Source: Acidobacteriota bacterium (GTDB lineage: Bacteria; Acidobacteriota; Vicinamibacteria; Vicinamibacterales; JAKQTR01). From it: DNA of 64,000 bases. Below the pieces are notes generated by a model. That model saw only the letters and a program-made list of their open reading frames with translations, did no database searches and was not told where the DNA came from. The DNA lies in assembly GCA_029562975.1 (NCBI GenBank), contig JAKQTR010000006.1, positions 33,283-97,282 on the forward strand. Reading direction: 5' to 3'. Shown in pieces: positions 55,844 to 63,925 of the stretch. A program made the position numbers and the translations under genes. The first letter of the stretch is position 1; each line of letters opens with the position of its first letter.

Positions 55844-56875
55844 CTACCCGCCGCGGCTGTGCATCTCCAGGCGAGGGTCGGCCCGCAGCGTCCTGAGGGG
55901 CAGGTACGCCCGCCGCACCGGCAGGCTCGCGCGCTCTTCGGCCCCGCGGTCGGCGCGGGCGCGCCAGCGTGCGGCGACGAGGCCCGCGAGCGCCTCGTCG
56001 GTCGCGCCGCTCCGCATGGGATCGCGCAGGGCGAGGCCCTCGGTGCCGTAGAGGCACATGTACAGCGTGCCGTCGGCCGTGAGGCGGACGCGGTCGCAGG
56101 CCCGGCAGAACGGGGACGTCGTGGAGGCGACGATCCCGAACGTCCGGCCGTCGGGAAGCGCGAAGCGCGTGGCCGGCGCAGCCGAATCCGGCTCTTCGAT
56201 CGGCTCCGCGGATCCATAGCGCGCGCGGACGCGCGCAATCATCTCGGAGGAGGGCACCACCGCGTCCGCCGTCCATCGCGTCGCGCCCGCAACATCCATG
56301 TACTCGATGAACCGGACCTCCGCGCCGACCTCCGCGCCGAATTCGAGGAGGTCCGCGAGTTCGTCGTCGTTGACGCCGCGCAGGATGACGGCGTCGATCT
56401 TGACGCCGCCGAAGCAGCGCGCCGCGGCGCGGATTCCGCCCACGACGCGGGAGAGCCCGCCCTGCCCCGTGAGCGCGCGGAACCGGTCCGCCGCGAGCGT
56501 GTCCAGGCTGACGGTGAGGCGTTTCAGGCCGGCCCGCTTCAGCGGCTCGGCCAGGCGCTCGAGGAGAAGGCCGTTGGTCGTCAACGCCAGATCGGCGAGC
56601 GGCTGCGCGGCTAGTGACGCCACGAGGTCGGGAAGGCCATGGCGGAGCAGGGGCTCGCCTCCGGTCAGGCGAACCGCCCGGACGCCGAGCCCGGTGAGCA
56701 CGCGGACGAGTCTCGTCGCTTCCTCGAAGCGCAGGAGGAGGTCGCGGGGCAGCCAGGCGTACTCCGGCTCCGGCATGCAGTAGTGGCAGCGCAGATTGCA
56801 GCGGTCGGTGACCGACAGCCGAAGCGTCCTCAGCGCCCGGCCGAGCGTGTCGATGAGCGGGGCGCCGCCAGTCAT
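55844..56875 (-). CDS. moaA: GTP 3',8-cyclase MoaA
   Basis: A 343-residue radical-SAM enzyme that starts molybdenum cofactor synthesis. The N-terminal cluster motif is CNLRCHYC, followed by TGGEPLL and SLDTL. A second C-terminal cluster motif is seen in CRACDRVRLTADG...CLYG. The usual C-terminal GG is present (SRGG). ATG at 56875 overlaps the upstream amrS stop (ATGA). No other moa or mog gene is in the window. Confidence 0.95.
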   Translation of the reverse strand: MTGGAPLIDTLGRALRTLRLSVTDRCNLRCHYCMPEPEYAWLPRDLLLRFEEATRLVRVLTGLGVRAVRLTGGEPLLRHGLPDLVASLAAQPLADLALTTNGLLLERLAEPLKRAGLKRLTVSLDTLAADRFRALTGQGGLSRVVGGIRAAARCFGGVKIDAVILRGVNDDELADLLEFGAEVGAEVRFIEYMDVAGATRWTADAVVPSSEMIARVRARYGSAEPIEEPDSAAPATRFALPDGRTFGIVASTTSPFCRACDRVRLTADGTLYMCLYGTEGLALRDPMRSGATDEALAGLVAARWRARADRGAEERASLPVRRAYLPLRTLRADPRLEMHSRGG

Positions 56876-57939
56876 GGCGCGGCCGTCCGCCAGCGGCCCG
56901 GAATGACGGTCCCGCAGGCGGGGCAGCGCCCGTCGGCGGTGACGCGGCACACGCCGATCCAGTACGCCCGCCGTTCGACGAGGGTCTGCCGGCACGAGGG
57001 ACAGCGGGTGTCTTCCAGGTCGCCGACTTCGCCCGCCGCGTTGCCGGCGTAGACGAAGCGGAGCCCCGCGCGGGCGGCGATGCCCGCCGCGCGCACGAGC
57101 ATGGCCGGTGTCGTGGCGGCCCGGTCGGTCATGCGGTAGTCGGGATGAAAGGCCGTCACGTGCCACGGGATGTCGGGCGATACGCCGGCGAGGAACGAGG
57201 CGACTCGGCCGATCTCGTCGTCCGAGTTGTTGAGGCCGGGCACGAGGAGCGTCACGACCTCGACCCAGATGCCCATCGCGTGGAGCCGGCGGATCGTGTC
57301 GAGGACCGGCTCGAGGCGGCCTCCATAGTCCCGGTACTGCAGTTCGTCGAAGCCTTTCAGGTCGACTTTGAAGACGTCGATCCAGGGCGCCAGGTAGTCC
57401 AGGACCCTGGGCGTGGCGTGACCGTTGGAGACGTAACCGGTGAGCAGCCCCGACGCGCGGGCGGCCTTGAAGATGTCCACCGCCCACTCGGTGGTGATGA
57501 GCGGCTCGTTGTAGGTGCTGACGACGGCCCGCGCGCCGGAGCGGATGGCGGCGTGCACCAGCATCTCGGGGGTCGTTTCGACGAGGCTGGCGCCCGCGGC
57601 CGGGTCCCTGAGCGCCTGCGAGGTGACCCAGTTCTGGCAGCACGCGCACTTGAAATCGCAGCCCAGCATCCCGAAGCTGAAGGCGCGGCAGCCGGGCTCG
57701 ACGTGAAAGAAGGGCTTCTTCTCGATAGGGTCGCTCTGGGCGCCGGCGACGTAGCCCCAGGGCACGCGCAGGACGCCGCCCCGGTTGAACCGCACGCGGC
57801 AGGTGCCTGGGGCGCCCTCGGCGATCTCGCACTCGTGGGCGCAGGCGTGGCACTGCACCCAGCCGCCCCCCGGCGCGTCGTACAGCGCGGAGGCGCCCTC
57901 CCGGGTGAGGGCGGCCATGCGGTCTCCGAGGCTCGTCAC
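56872..57939 (-). CDS. amrS: AmmeMemoRadiSam-system radical SAM enzyme (AmrS)
   Basis: A 355-residue radical-SAM protein related to pyruvate formate-lyase activases. An N-terminal Cys-rich block (CHACAHECEIAEGAPGTCRVR) precedes the SAM cluster motif CDFKCACC (C-x3-C-x2-C). VSTYNEPLITTEW, FKVDLKGF and TLLVPGLNNS are typical of AmrS. A C-terminal zinc ribbon (CPSC ... CPACG) is an addition. AmrA and AmrB partners are absent here. The reaction of this family is not established. Coupled to moaA. Confidence 0.85.
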   Translation of the reverse strand: MTSLGDRMAALTREGASALYDAPGGGWVQCHACAHECEIAEGAPGTCRVRFNRGGVLRVPWGYVAGAQSDPIEKKPFFHVEPGCRAFSFGMLGCDFKCACCQNWVTSQALRDPAAGASLVETTPEMLVHAAIRSGARAVVSTYNEPLITTEWAVDIFKAARASGLLTGYVSNGHATPRVLDYLAPWIDVFKVDLKGFDELQYRDYGGRLEPVLDTIRRLHAMGIWVEVVTLLVPGLNNSDDEIGRVASFLAGVSPDIPWHVTAFHPDYRMTDRAATTPAMLVRAAGIAARAGLRFVYAGNAAGEVGDLEDTRCPSCRQTLVERRAYWIGVCRVTADGRCPACGTVIPGRWRTAAP

Positions 57940-58034
57940 GCTCCAGTTGTAGCGCCGGCGTCCGCCATTTGCAACAGGCCCTTTCCCCGGCGGTCGGATC
58001 GGGGCATGATGGCGCGAGCAGCAGGAGGTCCCGC

Positions 58035-59168
58035 GTGTCGAAGCCCGCCCGCCTGACGTCGCTCGACGCCTTTCGCGGCCTGACCATGGCCGGGATGGTG
58101 ATCGTGAACAACCCCGGCGACTGGAACAACGTGTACGCGCCGCTCCTGCACGCCGAATGGAACGGCTGCACGCCGACGGACCTGATCTTCCCGTTCTTCC
58201 TCTTCATCGTCGGCGTGTCCATCACCTTGTCGCGCGGCACGATGGCGAACCCCTGGAAGATCGTGAAGCGCGCCGTCGTGATCTTCGGCCTCGGCCTGAT
58301 CCTGGCGCTCTACCCGCGATGGGATTTCAGCGTCGTGCGCATCCCCGGCGTGCTGCAGCGGATCGCCCTCTGCTACCTCGCCGCGGCGTTCCTGTTCCGC
58401 TGGACCGCGCCCGCGCACGGGTCGGACGACGCCAGGCGCTGGTCGCAGGGCCGGGCCCTGTTGATCGTGGCGGCTGCGCTGACCCTCGCCTACTGGGCGC
58501 TGATGGTGCTCGTCCCGGTTCCGGGCGTCGCGGCGGGCCAGCACCTGACGCCGGGCAACGACCTCGGCGCCTACATCGATCGCCACGTGTTCGGCGCGCA
58601 CCTCTACTCGCAGACGAAGACGTGGGATCCCGAGGGCCTGCTGAGCACGCTCCCCTCCATTGCCACGACGCTCCTCGGCGGCGCGGCCGGCCTCTGGCTG
58701 GGCTCGCGGGCAACCGGCAGGCGGAAGGCGGCGTGGCTGCTCGGCGCCGGCGTTGCCGCCATGGCGCTGGGGCTCGTGTGGGACCTGGCGTTTCCTATCA
58801 ACAAGAAGATCTGGACGAGCTCCTACGTCTGGTTCACCGGCGGGGCGGCGGCGGTGTTCCTGGCGATGTGCTTCGCGCTCATCGACGTGCGCGGTTGGAA
58901 GGCGTGGAGCCGGCCGTTCGTCATCCTCGGCGTGAATGCCATCGCCCTCTACACCCTGTCCGGCCTGCTCAGCAAGTTCCTGTCGAGCCACCGGATCGTT
59001 CTTGCCGACGGCAGCGCCCTCGCCTGGAGCCGCTACCTTTACACGACGTACTTCGCGCCGCTCGCCAGCCCGATCAACGCGTCGCTGCTGTGGGCCGCGG
59101 CGCACCTGGCGATCCTGTTCGTCGTGCTCTGGGTGATGGACAAGCGCGGCATCTACCTCAAGGCCTGA
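58035..59168 (+). CDS. NagX-like membrane acyltransferase (DUF5009/HGSNAT family)
   Basis: A 377-residue polytopic protein. RLTSLDAFRGLTMAGMVIVNNPG at the N-terminus and PTDLIFPFFLFIVGVSITLS are diagnostic of the heparan-alpha-glucosaminide N-acetyltransferase-like family. NKKIWTSSYVWFTGG lies near helix 8. About ten membrane helices. Relatives acetylate amino sugars with acetyl-CoA across the membrane; the substrate here is unknown. GTG at 58035 has a perfect AGGAGG 6 nt upstream. Confidence 0.85.
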   Translation: MSKPARLTSLDAFRGLTMAGMVIVNNPGDWNNVYAPLLHAEWNGCTPTDLIFPFFLFIVGVSITLSRGTMANPWKIVKRAVVIFGLGLILALYPRWDFSVVRIPGVLQRIALCYLAAAFLFRWTAPAHGSDDARRWSQGRALLIVAAALTLAYWALMVLVPVPGVAAGQHLTPGNDLGAYIDRHVFGAHLYSQTKTWDPEGLLSTLPSIATTLLGGAAGLWLGSRATGRRKAAWLLGAGVAAMALGLVWDLAFPINKKIWTSSYVWFTGGAAAVFLAMCFALIDVRGWKAWSRPFVILGVNAIALYTLSGLLSKFLSSHRIVLADGSALAWSRYLYTTYFAPLASPINASLLWAAAHLAILFVVLWVMDKRGIYLKA

Positions 59169-59171
59169 CGC

Positions 59172-60368
59172 ATGGCCCGCCCGGCGAAGCCGACAGGCGC
59201 GCGGCCGCGGCTGCCCAGGCCGGTGTGGCTCGTCTCGTGGACGAGCTTCTTCACCGACGTAGCCTCGGAGGCCGTCTACCCGATCATGCCGCTCTACCTG
59301 ACGAGGGTCCTGGGCGGCACGGCCGTGGCGCTTGGCGTGGTCGAGGGAGCCGCCGAAGCCCTGAACAGCCTGCTGAAGATTGTCACCGGCCGGGTGTCCG
59401 ACCTGCGCGGCGCGCGCAAGCCGTTCGTCCTCGCGGGTTACGGGGTGTCGACTCTCGCGCGCCCGCTGGTGGCGCTGGCGACGGCGTGGACCCACGTGCT
59501 GGCGGTGCGCCTGGCCGACAGGGTCGGCAAGGGCATCCGATCGGCGCCGCGGGACGCGCTCCTCGCGTCGTGGGCGACGCCCGACACGCGCGGGTACGTC
59601 TTCGGCCTGCACCGCGCAATGGACCACGCGGGCGCAGTCGTCGGGCCGCTGCTGGCCAGCCTGTTCCTGTTCCTCTTTCCTGGCGAGTACCGCACGCTGT
59701 TCGCCCTGACGCTCCTGCCGGGGCTCGTCGCGGTGGCGATGCTCCTGCCGGTTCCCGACGTCGGGACCCCAGGTCCCGCGCCGGGTCCGGCGGGCCCGGG
59801 CGCCGGACCGGCGGCCCTTGGCGCGCCGTTCTACCGCTACCTCGGCGTGCTCGTGCTCTTCAGCCTCGGCAACTCGACCGATGCGTTCCTCCTGCTCCGC
59901 CTGAGCGATGTCGGCGTCGGCGCGGCCTGGATCCCGATCGCCTGGGCGGCGCTGCACGTCGTCAAGGCCGTCGTGTCGCCGATTGGAGGGCTCCTCTCGG
60001 ATCGGCTGGATCGACGCACCGTGATCTCGGCAGGCTGGCTGGTCTACGCGGCCGTCTACGGCGGGTTTGCATTCGCGTCGACCGCCGCGGCGCTCGTGCC
60101 GCTGTTCGTCGTCTACGGGCTGTACTACGGCCTGACCGAGGGCGTCGAGAAGGCGGTCGTGGCCGATCTGGCGCCCGCCGGCGCGAGGGGAGCGGCGTTC
60201 GGGGCGTATCACGCGGTCATCGGCGTCGGGGCGCTGCTCGCCAGCCTCGTCTTTGGTCTGGTCTGGAGGGCGGCGGGCGCGCCCGCGGCCTTCGGCCTCG
60301 GCGCGGGGCTCGCGCTCGCCTCCACGCTCCTCTTGTCCCGCCTGACGCTCGTGAAAGCCGGCGCCTGA
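59172..60368 (+). CDS. Major facilitator superfamily transporter
   Basis: A 398-residue transporter with about 12 helices. The loop-2 motif is seen as GRVSDLRGARKPFV (G-x3-D-x-R-G-x-R-K) and its second-half counterpart as GGLLSDRLDRRTV. LADRVGKGIRSAPRDALLA marks the subgroup that includes the YfcJ/YnfM-like exporters. Ligand unknown. It begins 3 nt after the NagX-like gene and is probably in one operon with it. Confidence 0.85.
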   Translation: MARPAKPTGARPRLPRPVWLVSWTSFFTDVASEAVYPIMPLYLTRVLGGTAVALGVVEGAAEALNSLLKIVTGRVSDLRGARKPFVLAGYGVSTLARPLVALATAWTHVLAVRLADRVGKGIRSAPRDALLASWATPDTRGYVFGLHRAMDHAGAVVGPLLASLFLFLFPGEYRTLFALTLLPGLVAVAMLLPVPDVGTPGPAPGPAGPGAGPAALGAPFYRYLGVLVLFSLGNSTDAFLLLRLSDVGVGAAWIPIAWAALHVVKAVVSPIGGLLSDRLDRRTVISAGWLVYAAVYGGFAFASTAAALVPLFVVYGLYYGLTEGVEKAVVADLAPAGARGAAFGAYHAVIGVGALLASLVFGLVWRAAGAPAAFGLGAGLALASTLLLSRLTLVKAGA

Positions 60369-60447
60369 TCGCCCGGGCGAGGGCGATTCTCCGGCGCGCG
60401 GCGCGTGGCCTGCCTCCGGCGGTCCGCGCCGCCGGGCCGTCCGGCCG

Positions 60448-60453
60448 TATAAT
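60448..60453 (+). promoter_or_regulatory. -10 element of surE
   Basis: Perfect TATAAT, 11 nt before the surE ATG; a start site near 60460 would leave only about 5 nt of leader and exclude the GGAAG ribosome site. No good -35. Confidence 0.5.
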
Positions 60454-60464
60454 GGAAGATTCGT

Positions 60465-61292
60465 ATGAGGCAAATCCTCGTCACCAATGACGACGGCGTC
60501 CGCTCCGAGGGCCTGAGGGCGCTCGCGGACGCGCTGGCTCCTCTCGGGGACGTGACCATCGTGGCGCCAGCCAAGGAGGCCAGCGCCGTCGGCCACGCGC
60601 TCACGCTGCACTTCCCGCTGCGCCTCGAGCAGGTCGGTCCGCGCACCTACGCCGTCGAGGGCACGCCCACCGACTGCGTGAACATCGGCGTCGCCGTCGT
60701 CCTCAAGAGGCTCCCCGACCTCGTCGTGTCCGGGATCAACAAGGGCTGGAACCTGGGCGACGACGTGACGTACTCGGGGACCGTGTCGGGCGCCCTCGAA
60801 GGCGCCCTGCTGGGCGTGCCCAGCATCGCCATCTCGCTGAAGCGGACGCGAGACGGGATGGACTTCTCGGACGCCGCGCGCGCGGCGGCGCGGATCGCGG
60901 AGCGGGTGCTTGCCGACGGGCTGCCGCCGCGGACCTTCCTGAATGTCAACGTGCCGCGGCGGGTGACGCATGGGTTCAAAGTGACCCGGCAGGCGACGCG
61001 CACGCACGTGACCGCCATCACCGAGCGTGCCGACCCGAAGCACCGCCCGTACTACTGGATCGACGAGGCCCAGGACGACTGGGAAGCCGACGCAGACTGC
61101 GACTACCAGGCCGTGAAGGCGGGCTACATCTCGGTGACGCCGCTGCAGCCCGACCTGACCGCGCACCGCGCGCTGGCGAGCGTCGAGCGCCTGCTGTCGG
61201 CGCCGCGCCGCAGACGCGCCGGAGGGGGAGGGAAGGGGCTGGCGGCCGTCAGCGGCAGGAAGTCCTTGGGGAAGAAGAGGCGGATCGGATAA
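60465..61292 (+). CDS. surE: 5'/3'-nucleotidase SurE
   Basis: A 275-residue metal-dependent nucleotide phosphatase. The N-terminal ILVTNDDGVRSEGL carries the metal-binding DD (residues 9-10), followed by VAPAKEASAVGHALTL, GTPTDCVNIGV and SGINKGWNLGDDVTYSGTVSGALEG, all family-typical. The C-terminal 35 residues are a basic Arg/Gly/Lys tail not usual in SurE, and its coding sequence holds the promoter of the downstream tRNA. Confidence 0.95.
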   Translation: MRQILVTNDDGVRSEGLRALADALAPLGDVTIVAPAKEASAVGHALTLHFPLRLEQVGPRTYAVEGTPTDCVNIGVAVVLKRLPDLVVSGINKGWNLGDDVTYSGTVSGALEGALLGVPSIAISLKRTRDGMDFSDAARAAARIAERVLADGLPPRTFLNVNVPRRVTHGFKVTRQATRTHVTAITERADPKHRPYYWIDEAQDDWEADADCDYQAVKAGYISVTPLQPDLTAHRALASVERLLSAPRRRRAGGGGKGLAAVSGRKSLGKKRRIG

Positions 61293-61295
61293 GAT
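61290..61295 (+). promoter_or_regulatory. Possible -10 of tRNA-Pro
   Basis: TAAGAT at the very end of surE, 12 nt before the tRNA; TTGGGG 18 bp upstream is a weak -35. Confidence 0.4.
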
Positions 61296-61306
61296 GGATA
61301 GCCTGT

Positions 61307-61383
61307 CGGGGCGTGGCTCAGCCTGGTAGAGCACTCGGTTCGGGACCGAGGGGTCGGTGGTTCAAATCCACTCGCCCCGACCA
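61307..61383 (+). tRNA. tRNA-Pro (anticodon CGG)
   Basis: Complete cloverleaf of 77 nt with encoded CCA: acceptor CGGGGCG/CGCCCCG, D stem GCTC/GAGC, anticodon stem CTCGG/CCGAG with loop TTCGGGA (anticodon CGG, codon CCG), variable GGGTC, and T arm GGTGG-TTCAAAT-CCACT. Discriminator A, then CCA. tRNA 3' ends are common integration sites, and the sequence beyond it changes character. Confidence 0.97.
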
Positions 61384-61399
61384 ACACATCGCAAGAGAG

Positions 61400-61421
61400 A
61401 GCCAGCGAGTGCTGGCTTTTT
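61400..61421 (+). terminator. Intrinsic terminator of tRNA-Pro
   Basis: Perfect 7-bp stem AGCCAGC / GCTGGCT with a GAGT loop running into TTTTT. Confidence 0.9.
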
Positions 61422-61785
61422 CTACGTACTGGCATAGTCGGTAGGAGTCGGACGAAGTAAGCAGGAATCGGCTGGTTTAGGCTCCTGTTCGTTATGCTGA
61501 CTTTATGCTGGCTGCTGGGCGCTGGAGGGCGGAGCGGCGGATACCGGTGACCGAGTGAACTTGCAGCCGGTAAAGAAGCCGACGAGGGCGAGCAGCCTGT
61601 CCGCCGATGAGTTCCCGGAGAATGGCGCGGTCGCCGCGCTACTCACTGGCGTTGTACCACACTCCATAGTGTCCCCGACGGGACACACACTTCCGTGGAA
61701 CGTGGATTTGTTCGGAACTGTAGGGCGTTCTGCCTGACCCCCTGACTGGCGGACTCCGGAAAACCGAGTCGGAGGTCACCCCAAC
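61422..61785. other. Gene-poor stretch after tRNA-Pro
   Basis: 364 nt with lower GC than the rest of the window and no supported gene. It contains a small hairpin TGTCCC-CGAC-GGGACA near 61673-61688, a GACTC/GAGTC repeat near 61752-61771, and TATGCTG twice near 61492-61512. It probably belongs to the island beginning at the tRNA. No integrase or repeat of the tRNA 3' end is recognisable. Confidence 0.5.
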
Positions 61786-62193
61786 TCACGCTCCACGTCT
61801 TGCCTTCTCCAGCAAGGCGTTCCATCGTGCGACGAGCCGATCCAAGACCTCTCCGTCATACCCCAAGCCCTTGGCCTGCTCACGATAGCGGCCGACCTCC
61901 AGCCACGTACGGTTGATCAGCGTCGGCTGGTCTTCGGCGTTGGCCGATGACACGTTGCCCATGTGCCAGTACTTCCGGTCATCGACGTACAGGTACTTCC
62001 GACGTGAAGTCCAGAAAGGCTCAACGACGCCCCACCGTTCGATGCAGTCAATCGCCGTCCGGAACGCATCGCTGTCGCCCCAGCGTTCCAGCGTGTACTC
62101 GTGCGGATATGACTCGACGTAGGTCTTGGCGAATCGCCAGCGGGAGTTGCCAACGAAGTCCGCAAACCACCGAACGTCCGCCTCTCGGTTCAT
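61786..62193 (-). CDS. Small protein of unknown function in the island
   Basis: A 135-residue soluble protein: RWRFAKTYVESYPHEYTLERW near the start, then RTAIDCIERWGVVEPFWTSRRKYLYVDDRKYWHMG and LINRTW. I recall similar short proteins (xWxFAKTxPxxPHEYT ... RTYLYxDGYKYWTMG ... INR) scattered in genomic islands near restriction or nuclease genes, but know no function. ATG at 62193 has GAGAAGAG about 6 nt upstream; earlier in-frame ATGs at 62256, 62292 and 62355 are possible. Same strand as the truncated gene upstream. Confidence 0.6.
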   Translation of the reverse strand: MNREADVRWFADFVGNSRWRFAKTYVESYPHEYTLERWGDSDAFRTAIDCIERWGVVEPFWTSRRKYLYVDDRKYWHMGNVSSANAEDQPTLINRTWLEVGRYREQAKGLGYDGEVLDRLVARWNALLEKARRGA

Positions 62194-62317
62194 CGTGTAC
62201 TCTTCTCGCCCCGGATACACAGCACCCGTCACCAACGCAAACGGGTATTGGCGCATCGGCAGGGGAGACCTCTCCCCGTCCGCGAGTGCCATCGCCGTCG
62301 GGTCTTCGTTGTCAACG

Positions 62318-63058
62318 TCACGCCTGCGCCTCGCCGGTGCCGTCCGCCGGGCCATCGCCCAGAGCGGCGGGTTGTTGCGAGAGACTCCCGCTATTCGGCA
62401 GTACGTTGGCGACACTGCGTACCTGCTCCGCAAGATCAGCCACGACATCCTCGAGGTCAACATTCAGGCGTGGGTGCAGCGGCACGTAAAAGTGAACCTC
62501 AAATTCGCGGGCCTTGGGAGGCGCGGCGTCGAAGAGCGGCGAGAGCGTTCCCCTGACGAGCGGGCTGGCCTGCCACGCAGTGTCTAGGACTTCCAGCCAG
62601 AGTGGCGTCTCACCACACCGCGACCAGAGGCGCAGATCGAAGCTGACACAGCACCCGAACCCGTTGATCTTGCAGTACTGTCCGTACGCGCCTCTCAAAC
62701 GCCTCGTGCTGAGACCCTGCGTCACGACGGTTCCATCCGCCCGGAGGAGTCCCGTCACCCTATCCACGAGGTCGCAGTATTGGTGGACCCTCCGGCCAAT
62801 CTGCGGAGCAAGATCGCCGCCGGTCAAGGGCAGGAACGCCTCCTGATCCATCTGGTCGCAGAGGTCACTGAGTTGTGACAGGTCGTCTGCCGCCTCACGT
62901 TCTCCGGCCTTGTGAAGTTCACCACCAATGAAATCCAAGAGCCGCCGCCACGACGTAATCCCGATGAACCGATGCTCGGAAGTCCGGGCGCAATCCCACT
63001 GCGGCCCCGGCGTGTTGACGACGGCAGCGGCCATTCCCTTCTCCCGGCACAGACCCAT
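62318..63058 (-). pseudogene. 5'-truncated gene cut by the IS element
   Basis: The 246 readable codons begin exactly at the inner boundary of the IS element (63058/63059), so the ATG there is probably fortuitous and the real N-terminus is lost. Visible text: GMAAAVVNTPGPQ, EHRFIGITSWRRLLDFIGGEL, LCDQMDQEAFLPLT, IGRRVHQYCDLVDRV, LWSRCGETPLWLEVLD. The layout resembles the part that follows the nuclease core in PD-(D/E)XK-like proteins of islands, which is an inference; no catalytic motif remains in the window. It could still be expressed from the IS side. Confidence 0.6.
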
Positions 63059-63083
63059 TGACGGGCCCGGGTTCTTCGGTCCA

Positions 63084-63920
63084 CTACGAAGGTGAGTCTG
63101 CGGCGGTCATCGTCACTCGCTGCGCGTAGTCTCGGGGACTGAGGCCCGCGAGAGCTCGGTGAGGACGGTGCTCATCATAGTCCCACCGGAACGCCTCGAC
63201 CGTCTGCTGCGCGTCCTCGAGGGACGCGACCCACTGCACGTGGAGACACTCCTCGCGCAGCCGGCCGCTGAACGAGTCGATCGTGGCGGTGTCCGTCGGC
63301 GTGCCACGCCGACTGCAGTCGAGGCACACGGCGTGCGGATACGCCCCCAGGGCCATGGCCGCGCTCACACACTCGGGGCCGTGATCGCAGGAGATCCACT
63401 GCGCCAGCCCGCGGGCGAACCGCAGGCGTTGCAGGGCGGCCACGACATCCTGGCCACCGAGCGATTGACCGACCTCGATGGCCAACCACTCGCGGGTGAC
63501 GATGTCGATGAGGGGCCAGGCACGGCATCGACGCCCGTCGGCCAACTGATCGGCGACGACAGCCCTGCTCCAGCTGTCGTGACGGGCCGTCGCCGGCTGA
63601 CGCTGCTCGCGGTGGACGGCCGTCGTGCGCCGCCAGGGGCGTGTGCGGCGCAAGGCCAAGCCCTCCTCGACATACCCGCGATACACGCGCTCTTTTCCCA
63701 CGTCCCCGCCCTCGCGTCGCAGCAACACAGGGAGGCGTCGGGACCCGAATCGGACGCGTGTCCGCGCCAGGTCGCGCAGCCGTGGCCGCCTCGCCGGCAG
63801 CGGACCTCGCCGGCTCTCGTACCGGAGGCTCGAGCGCCAGACCCGGGCTGCCCGACAGACGCGTCGTTCGCTCACCCCGTATCGGCCCGTCAGGTCGCGC
63901 ACGACTTCGCGCTGCCCCAC
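63084..63920 (-). pseudogene. IS3-family transposase OrfB with damaged catalytic triad
   Basis: A 278-residue OrfB. RYGVSERRVCRAARVWRSSLRY and RRLPVLLRREG match the N-terminal part of the family, and a degenerate DDE domain follows. The block normally reading WSMDFV reads WSRAVV, replacing the first Asp with Ala120. The second Asp is kept (Asp179 in CDHGPE). The Glu normally in IESFNGRLR is Asp215 (IDSFSGRLR). The expected start overlapping the orfA stop (GTGA) is CTGA here; the nearest start is GTG at 63920. Probably inactive, although the frame is open. Confidence 0.75.
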
Positions 63921-63925
63921 GGGCT

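Noticed and set aside
52020..56276. 1418-codon minus-strand frame ending in HypC
   Set aside because: Only the last 98 codons (HypC) are real; the rest is the out-of-frame shadow of hypF and other genes.
57936..61334. 1132-codon minus-strand ORF
   Set aside because: Low-complexity Arg/His/Glu/Gly composition, antisense to the NagX-like, MFS and surE genes; a GC-rich shadow frame.
61124..61435. Minus-strand ORF containing GASGFEPPTPRSRTECSTRLSHAP
   Set aside because: This is the well-known spurious translation of the antisense strand of a tRNA; it lies across tRNA-Pro.
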